NCBI GenBank assembly: GCA_947623865.1
Contig: CANQIC010000013.1
Coordinates: 1-36,797, forward strand
Origin: an uncultured Clostridia bacterium
Lineage (GTDB): Bacteria > Bacillota > Clostridia > TANB77 > CAG-508
Length of the DNA stretch: 36,797 nt
Reading direction: 5' to 3'
Position 1 is the stretch's first letter, and each line of letters starts with the position of its first letter. Below are positions 26,246-34,302 of the stretch, one piece after another. The position numbers and the translations under genes were made by a program. Under the pieces are notes generated by a model. The model was not told the origin of the DNA. It saw only the letters and a program-made list of their open reading frames with translations, and searched no databases.

Positions 26246-26974
26246 GTGGACATATATACTAAAAAATTTGAAATTACATTTACGGATATTGATGAGAATA
26301 ATAAATTAAGTAATAAAGGAATTTTGAGAATAATGCAAGAAATTGCTGGAATGCATAGTGATTCTCTTGGATATGGTTTAAACGATATGCCTAAAACCGG
26401 TTTTGGATGGATCATTTTAAATTGGAAGTTAAAAGTTTTTTCACGTCCAAAATGGAATACAGTTCTTACCGTCAACACTTGGAGTAGAAATAAAACCCCT
26501 TTATTTGCATATAGAGATTTAGAAATATATGATGATAAAAATAATTTAGTTGCTATAGCTACTTCAAAATGGGTTTTATTTGATGTTAACAAGCAATCTC
26601 TTTGTAAAATCACTCCTGATATAAAAGAAAGATTTCCAGATGTAAGTAAGACAGTTTTTAATGATAAATTTAATGAAAAATTAAAGGAGCCTGAATTTTC
26701 TGATTTTGTTTATGAATATAAAATACAAAGAAGAGACATTGATACTAATCATCATGTTAATAATTTAAATTATTTGGATTATGCATATGAAGCTATTCCC
26801 GATGATGTATATTTTAATATCAATTTTTCTAATATTGAAATTATGTATAAACATGAAGCAAAGTTTGGAGATATTATTTCAGTATTTTATTCTCATACTA
26901 AAGATAATGAATATATCATTACTATTAAAGATGAAAAAAGAAAAAACATTCATGCAATTATAAAACTATTCTAA
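26246..26974 (+). CDS. Acyl-ACP thioesterase
   Basis: The 242-residue protein is a double hot-dog thioesterase of the FatA/FatB-like bacterial family, which releases fatty acids from acyl carrier protein. The first hot dog has FTDIDENNKLSNKGILRIMQ and WIILNWKLKVFSRPKWN; the second begins YKIQRRDIDTNHHVNNLNYL, where the Asp, Asn and His that form the active site are visible. The GTG start follows AAGGAAGG. A GTGGGAAC stem-loop ends the transcript. It is one of four plus-strand genes and is divergent from the U32 gene; the acyltransferase gene plsC lies convergently downstream. Confidence 0.92.
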   Translation: MDIYTKKFEITFTDIDENNKLSNKGILRIMQEIAGMHSDSLGYGLNDMPKTGFGWIILNWKLKVFSRPKWNTVLTVNTWSRNKTPLFAYRDLEIYDDKNNLVAIATSKWVLFDVNKQSLCKITPDIKERFPDVSKTVFNDKFNEKLKEPEFSDFVYEYKIQRRDIDTNHHVNNLNYLDYAYEAIPDDVYFNINFSNIEIMYKHEAKFGDIISVFYSHTKDNEYIITIKDEKRKNIHAIIKLF

Positions 26975-26981
26975 AAATTTT

Positions 26982-27009
26982 TGTGGGAACTTTATAAAAA
27001 GTTCCCACA
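26982..27009. terminator. Hairpin between thioesterase and plsC
   Basis: TGTGGGAACTT and AAGTTCCCACA form a perfect 11-bp stem with a six-base loop, midway between two convergent genes. T-rich sequence lies close by on each side but no long run follows. Confidence 0.6.
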
Positions 27010-27063
27010 GTTAGATTTAATATTAAATTTAATTCTATCTTATAACTATTATTCTATTAATAA

Positions 27064-27639
27064 TTATTCAAGATTATAAATTTCTGTCATTAATACTTTT
27101 GATTCATTTTGTATTTTCTTTTTATCTTTTAAATTTTTCTTGTTAGTAAAAATCGGCTTTCCAAATTTTACTGTAACTCGTGAAAAAAACTTTGGTCTTG
27201 CAGTTATATATACTGGAATAATAGGTACCTCAAGCATTGATGCAATATATATAGCACCATTTTTAATTTCTCCTCTTTCTTTTTTTGTTTTTAAAACTCT
27301 TCCTTCTGGAAAGATTAATAATTTTATTTTATCATTGTTTTTTAGTAACCTTATTGCTTTTTTTACTCCACTTATGTCTGCTCTTTCTCTATCAATTGGA
27401 AAAACATTGTGATATTCAAGAAAATTTCCTACTATTTTATTTTTAAATAACTCTGATTTTGCCATACTAAACATATTATCCACTTTTGGAAATAAAAATA
27501 TAGGATCAAATACTCTTGAATGATTAGGACAAATAAGGCATTTATCGAATTTTTCTAAAATTTCAACATTTTCATATTTAATTCTAAATAATATATGGCA
27601 TGTTATACCAATTATTAACTTTCTTATTATATAATACAT
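27064..27639 (-). CDS. plsC: 1-acyl-sn-glycerol-3-phosphate acyltransferase
   Basis: A 191-residue PlsC-type acyltransferase adding the second acyl chain in phosphatidic acid synthesis. The catalytic H-x4-D is in CPNHSRVFDPIFLF, the glycerol-phosphate binding motif is LLIFPEGRVLKTK, and VPIIPVYITARPK completes the family pattern. A hydrophobic N-terminus (IIRKLIIGITCHILF) probably holds it at the membrane. The ATG start follows AGAAGTAAAG. A patatin-like remnant lies 15 bp upstream on the same strand. Length and motifs are normal. Confidence 0.93.
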   Translation of the reverse strand: MYYIIRKLIIGITCHILFRIKYENVEILEKFDKCLICPNHSRVFDPIFLFPKVDNMFSMAKSELFKNKIVGNFLEYHNVFPIDRERADISGVKKAIRLLKNNDKIKLLIFPEGRVLKTKKERGEIKNGAIYIASMLEVPIIPVYITARPKFFSRVTVKFGKPIFTNKKNLKDKKKIQNESKVLMTEIYNLE

Positions 27640-27654
27640 CTTTACTTCTCTTTT

Positions 27655-27960
27655 CTAATCTATAAAAGCACCTTTTCCTGCCAAATTCATTACTGTATCA
27701 TATCCACATTGTTCACAATAATCAAGTGCATCTTTACTATCAAATATTTTTGTTTTTTTTACATCCACTTCTATCCATAAATCTGCTTCTCTTTTTTGAT
27801 ATGAAAGAGATGATCTTCTCATTATTGCTACACAACTTCCCAAACTGGCTCCTGATATAGCCTTTATTTTTATATCTAAATCTTCTAAAGCTCTAATCAC
27901 ACCTATATTTATTGCAGATTTTACTCCTCCTCCTACACAAGCTAATGCTACCTCTTTCAT
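27655..27960 (-). pseudogene. Patatin-like protein with internal deletion
   Basis: The 101-residue frame begins MKEVALACVGGGVKSAINIG and carries the oxyanion loop and the nucleophile motif in SGASLGSCVAIM. It then jumps to a segment (ADLWIEVDVKKTKIFDSKDA) like the end of patatins, so roughly 150 middle residues including the catalytic Asp-Gly motif are missing. The ATG has no obvious strong ribosome site beyond AGGAG a few bases upstream. It is unlike the patatin at 8456 in sequence. I infer an in-frame deletion product without catalytic ability. It lies 15 bp before plsC. Confidence 0.6.
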
Positions 27961-28140
27961 AAAATTACTCCTACCTAATTTACTTTTATTAATACCTCAT
28001 AAATTCTTTAATTTGATAAAATATATAAAATTCCTTGCTTTTATATATTATATATTACTTTCATATGCATTTCAATATTAAACCATAGATTTACAATGAT
28101 TATAACTAATTCTTTATTTAACAATTTTCATAATATATAA

Positions 28141-28251
28141 TTGGAAATTCCTGATTACCTATCTAAAATGACTAAATTAATGATTGATGGAAAAGCCTTA
28201 TACATTCATAGGGCAAATTTCCAAATAATTGATAAAAATTTACTTAAATAA
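28141..28251 (+). pseudogene. Short remnant frame
   Basis: A 36-codon frame (starting LEIPDYLSKMTKLMIDGKAL) has a protein-like pattern faintly resembling the P-x-x-L-I-x-D-G-K strands of DUF421/YetF membrane proteins. There is no start codon with a ribosome site, and a stop lies directly upstream. It may be debris of a lost gene. The rest of 27961-28517 holds only hairpins: one at 28263-28301 and those listed next. Confidence 0.2.
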
Positions 28252-28327
28252 TTAATACCTATGAAGCGCAAGTTACATTTATATGTAGCTTACACTCCTT
28301 CAAAATTTGTTATCAATAAATACAAAA

Positions 28328-28372
28328 ATAAACCTTCTATATTTATTATTTTAATAAATATAGAAGGTTTAT
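28328..28372 (-). terminator. Long perfect hairpin, probable terminator after spo0A
   Basis: ATAAACCTTCTATATTTATTA with TAATAAATATAGAAGGTTTAT forms a perfect 21-bp stem with a three-base loop. On the minus strand it runs into TTTTTGTATTT. It is 146 bp past the spo0A stop. Confidence 0.65.
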
Positions 28373-28448
28373 CTTATAAATAAATTTTTTACATTACTTT
28401 AATTTATTACAATGCATTCTGATTTTTTACCTAATTTATATGTATTTT

Positions 28449-28483
28449 AACCTTTATAGGTTTAACCTGCGACCAATAGTCGC
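28449..28483. other. Paired small hairpins after spo0A
   Basis: AACCT/AGGTT and GCGAC-CAATA-GTCGC form two adjacent stems 35-69 bp beyond the spo0A stop. There is no T run, so they are more likely 3'-UTR structure than terminators. Confidence 0.4.
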
Positions 28484-28517
28484 TTCTATACATAATTTTA
28501 TTATATTTTCATGATTA

Positions 28518-29336
28518 TTAAGCACTCTTTAACTCTAATCTTAACTTATCAGCAATCATTGCAATAAATTCCGAATTTGTTGGCTTCCCTTTTGCCGCTG
28601 AAATTGTGTAACCAAATATTCTTTCTACTGCTGCTTGTTCTCCTCTTGACCAAGCAACTTCTATTGCATGGCGAATTGCACGTTCTACTCTACTTGGAGT
28701 TGTTTTAAATTTTACTGCTATTTCAGGATATAACTGCTTTGTTATTTGATTTATTATATCTATATCGTTTATTACCATCATAATTGCTTCTCTTAAATAT
28801 TGATATCCTTTTATATGTGCTGGAACTCCTAATTCATGAATAACATTAGTTACTAATGCTTCTAAATTATCTTCATCTTTTTTACTCTGTTCTGAAATTT
28901 CTATGTATGGTGCCTTAATCTCCCTGTTTGCCATTCCATTTTGTGAAGGTTGTGGTCTAAAATATCTTATGTCTCTTATTCTTTTTATTAGTAATTCAAT
29001 ATCAAATGGTTTAACGACATAATATTCTGCACCTAAATTTATTGCCTGTTGTGTAATTTTTGCTTGTCCAACTGCTGATAACATTATGCATAATGGCTTT
29101 TTACTCATATTTGATGCTGATATTTTTTCTAGTACTCCAAGTCCATCTAAATATGGCATTATAACATCTAATAATACAACATCTGGCTGTGTATTCATTA
29201 TCATATCACATGCTTCTTTACCATCTTTAGCAATACCAATAACCTCCATATCCTCTTCTTTTTCTAAATAACTAACTAATGTCATTGCAAAATCAGGATT
29301 ATCATCTGCAATTAAAACTGTAATTTTCTCTTTCAA
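28518..29336 (-). CDS. spo0A: Sporulation master regulator Spo0A
   Basis: The 272-residue response regulator starts at a TTG at 29336 behind a GGGGGG site; the frame is open further upstream without one. The receiver has [10 protein letters not shown] (acidic pocket), phosphoacceptor Asp in [13 protein letters not shown], the Ser/Ala switch in CIMLSAVGQ and the lysine in YYVVKPFD. The C-terminal Spo0A DNA-binding domain includes [37 protein letters not shown] and [17 protein letters not shown]. When phosphorylated it binds 0A boxes and starts sporulation. Its presence with spoIVFA/spoIVFB and yyaC shows a spore-forming lineage. Confidence 0.97.
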   Translation of the reverse strand: MKEKITVLIADDNPDFAMTLVSYLEKEEDMEVIGIAKDGKEACDMIMNTQPDVVLLDVIMPYLDGLGVLEKISASNMSKKPLCIMLSAVGQAKITQQAINLGAEYYVVKPFDIELLIKRIRDIRYFRPQPSQNGMANREIKAPYIEISEQSKKDEDNLEALVTNVIHELGVPAHIKGYQYLREAIMMVINDIDIINQITKQLYPEIAVKFKTTPSRVERAIRHAIEVAWSRGEQAAVERIFGYTISAAKGKPTNSEFIAMIADKLRLELKSA

Positions 29337-29382
29337 GTTTATTCCCCCCAAAAAATATATTTGTAAATTTTTTACATTTCGA

Positions 29383-29411
29383 ATTATAATATGTTTTAAT
29401 AAATATTGCAA
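29383..29411 (-). promoter_or_regulatory. Promoter of spo0A
   Basis: On the minus strand TTGCAA, a 17-bp spacer and a perfect TATAAT lie about 50 bp before the start. I see no clear 0A box beside it. Confidence 0.6.
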
Positions 29412-29451
29412 TAGTTTTTTGGAAATTTTTTCTAATTTTTCTCGAAAGTGG

Positions 29452-30082
29452 CTATTTATCAATATATTTTTCTTCTAAAATATCGTATTTTAAAAATTTT
29501 AAAGGTTTTTTATTGTTATTATTTGTAAAATCATCTAGTTTTTCTTTTGTTATCTCTACAATAACCTCTATATTTTCTAGATATTCTATATTAACAATCT
29601 TAAAACTACCTTTACTTGCATAATATTTTAATTGTTCTAATTTATCATATTCTATACATAGTTTTACTTTATATCCTATAATTTTTTCTATATACTCAGT
29701 CTGTTCTAAAGCTTTTAAGGTGCTATTTACATATGCTCTTAGCAAACCTCCTGTACCTAATAGTATTCCTCCAAAATATCTAGTAACTATAACTAAAATA
29801 TTAGATAATCCTTGTTCTAATATTATCTTTAAAATTGGGCTTCCTGCTGTTCCTTGTGGCTCTCCATCATCATTATATTTTACAGCAACTCCTCCGATCT
29901 AATGTCTCTATTGCATATGCAAAAACATTATGTTTTGCATCATAATATTTCTTCTTAATTTCTTTTATATACCTATCAGCTTCCTCTGGTGTTTCTACAT
30001 AAAAAATATGTGCTATAAATTTTGATTTTTTTTCAGTTATTTCTGCTACTACATTATTATTAATTGTTTTAAATTTTTCCAT
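29452..30082 (-). CDS. yigZ: YigZ/IMPACT family protein, +1 shift at codon 63
   Basis: The 209-residue shifted product is a two-domain YigZ/UPF0029 protein. It starts at an ATG behind [32 protein letters not shown] and [14 protein letters not shown] open the IMPACT domain. At ETLD the frame meets CGG (29896-29894), and zero frame ends eight codons on. Skipping the C gives [20 protein letters not shown], the family signature, and continues through [20 protein letters not shown] to a ferredoxin-like C-terminal domain. Relatives inhibit or modulate Gcn2-like kinases in eukaryotes; the bacterial role is not settled, perhaps in translation. Only the shifted product contains the conserved centre. 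Confidence 0.9.
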
Positions 30083-30111
30083 ATCCTAATCCTTAATCTT
30101 ATTTGATTCTC

Positions 30112-30225
30112 ATAAATTGTTGTTTGTTTGATGTTCGGAAAATTCAGGACAGTCCCAAAAATCCCCAAAATTGGTGATTTTTAGGGACAGTCCCTAGGAT
30201 TTTCCTCTCACAAACAACAATTTAA
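30112..30225. repeat. Palindromic intergenic element D
   Basis: Terminal repeats ATAAATTGTTGTTTGT and ACAAACAACAATTTA flank the same core as element B, including GACAGTCCC twice in direct orientation around the AAAATCCCC/TTGGTGATTTTT hairpin. The right end abuts and overlaps the 3' end of the HI0933-type gene; it gives that gene's zero-frame stop at 30208, while the shifted frame stops at its edge (30222-30224). Confidence 0.85.
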
Positions 30226-31461
30226 AGTCCTGCTGTGTATCCGTGTGGACCAAGCTATTTGCAAATTAAATCCACCTGTTAAAGCATCTACGTCTATTAT
30301 TTCTCCTGCAAAATATAATCCTTTTATAATTTTAGATTCCATTGTTTTTGGATTTATCTCCTTTGTAGTTATTCCTCCTGACGTGATAATAGCCTCTTCT
30401 ATTGGTCTTATACCATTAATACTAATTTCAAATTTTTTAAGTACATTTACTATTCTTATTCTTTCTTCTTTAGTTATTTCATTTACTCTTTTATATGGAT
30501 TTATTTTTGTTCTTTCTATTACTGTTGAAATTAGTTTTTGTGGAAGTAATTTATCTAAACTATTTTTAAATTCTTTATTTTTTGCCTCTCCAAAATCTCT
30601 TAATATCCTTGCATCTAATTTTTCTTCTGTTAATGCTGGTTTTAAATCTATTTCAAGTTTTATATTTCCTTCTTTTAGTAATTTATCTACATTTTTATAT
30701 CTTATCAAATGAGCTGATGCACTTAATATTATTGGTCCTGATACACCATAATGTGTAAATAACATTTCTCCAAAATCCTCATATATAACTTTATCATTAT
30801 TTTTTAGTTTTATTGTAACATTTCTTAAAGATAATCCTTGGAGGATTTTACATTCTTCATTTTTTGAAATAAGTGGTACTAATGATGGTTTTATATTAGT
30901 TATAGTATGTCCTAATTCTTTTGCAAGTATATATCCATCACCAGTAGAACCTGTTACTGGATAACTTTTACCACCTGTTGCCAATATTACTTTATCAGCA
31001 TTTAATTCTTCACCCGTACTTAGTTTTACTCCTTTTATTAATCCATCTTTAATATTTATTTTTTTTACTTCAATATTTGTTAATATTTTAACATTTAATC
31101 TTTTTAATATTTTAATTAAGGCATTTAACACATCTTGAGATTTATCAGAAACAGGAAATACTCTTCCTCCTCTTTCTACTTTAGTTTTAACTCCCTCTTG
31201 TTCCAATAATTCTATAATATCATTATTATCAAAATTATTTAATACACTATAAAGAAATTTCCCATTACAAGGTGTATTTTCAATAAATCCATTTATGTCT
31301 GTACTATTTGTTATATTACATCTACCTTTTCCAGTTATAAGTAGTTTTTTTCCACATGAATTCATTTTTTCAATTATTGTTACTTTATTTCCACTTTTTG
31401 CTGCTGATATTCCAGCAAGCATCCCTGCTGGACCACCACCTATTATTATAACGTTGTTCAT
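30222..31461 (-). CDS. BaiN/HI0933-type FAD-dependent oxidoreductase, +1 shift at codon 407
   Basis: This 412-residue flavoprotein starts at an ATG behind CGGAGGAT. It has the FAD-binding GGGPAGMLAG (residues 8-17) and the family-specific KLLITGKGRCNITNS. VILATGGKSYPVTGSTGDGY and IGLRP-like middle parts follow, then LYFAGEIIDVDALTGGFNLQ. At QIAWST comes CGG (30243-30241). Zero frame adds RIHSRTLNCCL and stops inside repeat element D. Skipping the C gives the family ending STGYTAGL and a stop at 30222. Both products keep nearly the whole enzyme, but only the shifted one has the conserved STG that closes the FAD site. Substrate is unknown; relatives reduce flavins or bile-acid-type enones. Confidence 0.92.
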
Positions 31462-31478
31462 TTAGATTATCCTCCGTT

Positions 31479-31553
31479 ATAAATTGTAATTTGTTTGATG
31501 TTCGGAAAATTCAGGACAGTCCCTAGGATTTTCCTCTCACAAACAACAATTTT
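31479..31553. repeat. Palindromic intergenic element E (short form)
   Basis: Terminal repeats ATAAATTGTAATTTGT and ACAAACAACAATTTT surround a core equal to elements B and D but lacking 38 bases between the two GGACAGTCCC copies. It lies between ynbB and the HI0933-type gene. Confidence 0.85.
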
Positions 31554-31561
31554 TTATTTAA

Positions 31562-32804
31562 TTAAAGCATTGATACTGCTTTCATAACTCCGAATCTTCC
31601 CATACTCATATGTGAGTCCACCTTGCATAAATGCAGTATAAGGTTTCCTTATTGGTGCATCACAAGATAGTTCTATTGATGAACCTTGTGTAAATGCTCC
31701 TGCTGCCATTATAACTTGATCTGTATATCCTGGCATATCCCATGGCTCTGGAACAGATGATGAATCTATTGGAGATGCAGCTTGTATACCTTGACAGAAT
31801 TTTATTAATTTTTCTTTATCTCCAAATTCTATTGTTTGAACAATGTCCGATCTTTTATCATTATATCTTGGCTCTACACTATATCCTAATTCCTCAAGTA
31901 TTTTACTTGCAAATATAGCTGTTTTTACACTACTGGCAACAACTTGTGGTGCCAAAAACAATCCTTGCAATATTTGTTTATTTATTCCTAAACTCGGTCC
32001 AACTTCTTTGCCAAGTCCTGGTGCTGTTAATCTTTCACTTGCTAGTTTTACTAAATCTTTTTTCCCTACTATATAAGCCCCATTCGGTGCTATTCCACCA
32101 CCTAAATTTTTTATTAGAGAACCAACTACAATATCTGCTCCTACTTCAGTAGGTTCTTTTTTTTCTACGAATTCACAATAGCAATTGTCTATCATTACAA
32201 CTGTATCTTTGCTTATTTTTTTTATTAGTTTTATTACTTTTTCTACCTTTTCTAAATCTATAGTCTTTCTTAAAGAATATCCTCGAGAACGTTGTATTTC
32301 CACTAATTTCACATTACTCTTTTTTAATCTTTCTTCTATTGCCTTATAATTAAAGTCATTATCTACTAAGTCAATTTGTTCGTAATTTATGCCATAGCTT
32401 ATTAAAGAACCATTATTTTCTTCTATTCCTATTACCTCATCTAATGTATCATAAGGTTTACCTGAAATACTAATTAAAGTATCTTTTGGCCTTAGTATTC
32501 CAAATAATGCTGTAGAAATTGCATGCGTCCCTGATATAAATTGAGTTCTTACTAAACTATCTTCTGCTTTAAAAATATCTGCAAATATTTTTTCTATAGT
32601 ATCTCTACCAATATCTCCATACCCATATCCTGTTGTTCCATTAAAGTGCATTTCTGATAAATTATATTTTTGGAAAGCCATCAACACTTTTAAACTATTA
32701 AATTCTGCTATTTTTTCCGTTTTGTCAAATATTGGTTTTAAATCTTTTTCTACTTTTTTTGATAAATTTATAATGTCATCTTTTATTCCAAATTTTTCGT
32801 ACAT
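31562..32804 (-). CDS. ynbB: YnbB-type PLP-dependent enzyme (methionine gamma-lyase-like), +1 shift at codon 405
   Basis: The 413-residue shifted product is a fold-type I PLP enzyme of the YnbB/'aluminium resistance' family. Its marks are FNGTTGYGYGDIGRDTIEKI, the EIQRSRGYS segment, the Asp in VVMIDNCYCEF and the PLP lysine in VVGSLIKNLGGGIAPNGA. RPYTAFMQGGLTYEYGKI-type sequence leads to the C-terminus, where CGG (31592-31590) interrupts. Zero frame ends KIRSYESSINALIK; skipping the C gives KIGVMKAVSML and a stop, matching the family ending (GK-I/L-GV). The break therefore affects only the last few residues. Substrate unknown. The ATG follows AAAAGGAG. It lies between a CBS protein and element E. 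Confidence 0.9.
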
Positions 32805-32830
32805 AAAAAACTCCTTTTATTTAAGTATTC

Positions 32831-32852
32831 AGGCGGACAATTAAGTCCGCCT
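32831..32852. terminator. GC-rich hairpin between ynbB and the CBS gene
   Basis: AGGCGGAC-AATTAA-GTCCGCCT is a perfect 8-bp stem. The T-rich tail (TTTATTTTTT) is on the plus side, so as a terminator it points against the flanking minus-strand genes; in their direction it may only stabilise the 3' end of the CBS transcript. Confidence 0.5.
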
Positions 32853-32859
32853 TTATTTT

Positions 32860-34212
32860 TTAATCATCAGTTTCTTCTTTATCTTCATCCTCATCTTCGT
32901 TAGTTTCATCTTGTTCTTCTATATTATTTCTACAAGCTTTTACCCATATTATTCTTTTGTCTTCATATTCTTCAATTTTATATGTTACTTTATCTGTCTC
33001 AATTATTGGATTTTCATTATCTAATGGTATTCTTCCTAATTTCTCTATTAAGTATCCTGATAATGTATCATATTCTCCCTCAGGAATCTCAACATTTAAA
33101 ATCTTTCTTAAATCATGTATAGATACACTTCCACTTATCATATATGTGTTATCATCTATTTTCTCATAGTCATTTTTTTCATCATCATATTCATCAAATA
33201 TGTTTCCTACTAACTCTTCTATTATATCCTCCATTGTAACTAATCCTGCTGTTCCACCATATTCATCTAACACTATTGCCAACTGATGTTTATTTCTTTG
33301 TAAATCTTTAAATAATTCATTTATTTGTTTATTTTCGGATACAAAATATGCTTCTCTTAGTAAATTAGATATTTTTGCTTTTTCTTTTTTATTAACATTT
33401 GCAAGTAAATCTTTTATAAATAACATCCCTACAATATTGTCAATATTCTCCTCATATACTGGTATTCTACTATATCTGTATTCACATTCATCTAAATCTT
33501 CTAGTATACTCTTTACATTAGAATTTATATCAATTGCATAAATATCTTTTCTGTGTATCATTATTTCAGACACAACTTTATCATTAAACTCAAACACATT
33601 ATTTATAAGTTCTTTTTCTTCCTCTTCGATTGATCCCTTTTCTTCTCCAACATCTACCATCATCCTTATTTCTTCTTCTGTAACTGTTTCTTCATCAGTT
33701 TCAGTTATCCCAAATAATCTTGATATTCCATTTGTAGAAGATGTAAGTAATTTTACAAATGGTGCTGTGATAATAGATATTGCCCTAACTATTCGTATTG
33801 TAGCAAATGCTATTTTTTCGCTATTTCGCATAGCTAACCTTTTTGGTACTAATTCTCCAAATACAAGAGAAAAATATGAAAGTATCATTGTAATTATAAT
33901 TATTGATATACTTCTCCATACGGATAATCCTAATGGAATTAAGCTTTCTAATACTGGTGCTAAATCATCTGCAAATGCATCTGCTGCAAATGCACTAGAT
34001 AAAAAACCTGCAAGTGTAATTCCTATTTGTATTGTAGCCAAAAATTTACTTGGCTCTTTAAGCATTTTCTTTATTTGTTTTGCTTTTTTATTACCTTCTT
34101 TTGCTTGTTTTTCAATTTTTGCATCATTTATTGAAATAAATGCTATTTCAGTTGCTGCAAAAAATGCATTTATAAAAATTAATATGGCTAGTACTATAAG
34201 TTGCGTTGCCAT
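32860..34212 (-). CDS. CorC/HlyC-type CNNM membrane protein with CBS pair
   Basis: The 450-residue protein has an N-terminal DUF21/CNNM membrane domain with four hydrophobic stretches (about residues 3-25, 58-80, 95-118, 128-150), including FINAFFAATEIAFISINDAK and FGELVPKRLAMRNSEKIA. Two CBS domains follow (about 205-325, with IMIHRKDIYAID and IVLDEYGGTAGLVTMEDIIE), then a CorC/HlyC transporter-associated domain and an Asp/Glu-rich tail. Related proteins move or sense magnesium or other cations. The start at 34212 follows a GGAAGAGTGAG site and a consensus promoter. Ion specificity is unknown. Confidence 0.93.
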   Translation of the reverse strand: MATQLIVLAILIFINAFFAATEIAFISINDAKIEKQAKEGNKKAKQIKKMLKEPSKFLATIQIGITLAGFLSSAFAADAFADDLAPVLESLIPLGLSVWRSISIIIITMILSYFSLVFGELVPKRLAMRNSEKIAFATIRIVRAISIITAPFVKLLTSSTNGISRLFGITETDEETVTEEEIRMMVDVGEEKGSIEEEEKELINNVFEFNDKVVSEIMIHRKDIYAIDINSNVKSILEDLDECEYRYSRIPVYEENIDNIVGMLFIKDLLANVNKKEKAKISNLLREAYFVSENKQINELFKDLQRNKHQLAIVLDEYGGTAGLVTMEDIIEELVGNIFDEYDDEKNDYEKIDDNTYMISGSVSIHDLRKILNVEIPEGEYDTLSGYLIEKLGRIPLDNENPIIETDKVTYKIEEYEDKRIIWVKACRNNIEEQDETNEDEDEDKEETDD

Positions 34213-34259
34213 TAATTTATCTCACTCTTCCCTTCTTTTTATGTAATTTTACATGAAAT

Positions 34260-34288
34260 ATTATATATTGTATGTAAATAAATGTCAA
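34260..34288 (-). promoter_or_regulatory. Consensus promoter of the CBS gene
   Basis: On the minus strand a perfect TTGACA, a 17-bp spacer and a perfect TATAAT lie 48 bp before the start. A small ATGTAA-TT-TTACAT palindrome (34241-34254) follows at the expected transcript start. Confidence 0.8.
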
Positions 34289-34302
34289 GGAAGGCTCTAC
34301 AA

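Noticed and set aside
4816-31592. Explaining the nine frame breaks as sequencing or assembly errors
   Set aside because: All nine are the same event (C before GGR), always in the frame where GG starts a glycine codon, one per gene, in varied contexts. Many other GGA codons, and many C-GGA sequences across codon borders, are unaffected. Read-level confirmation is still needed.
4816-31592. Reassignment of CGG to another amino acid or to stop
   Set aside because: Reading CGG as any single amino acid leaves the downstream frame wrong in all nine genes. As a stop it would leave conserved downstream sequence without translation. Only a +1 move fits.
4816-31592. Nine ordinary pseudogenes
   Set aside because: No other stops or indels are found in any of the nine, and core genes such as both transketolase halves are included. 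Decay would give varied lesions.
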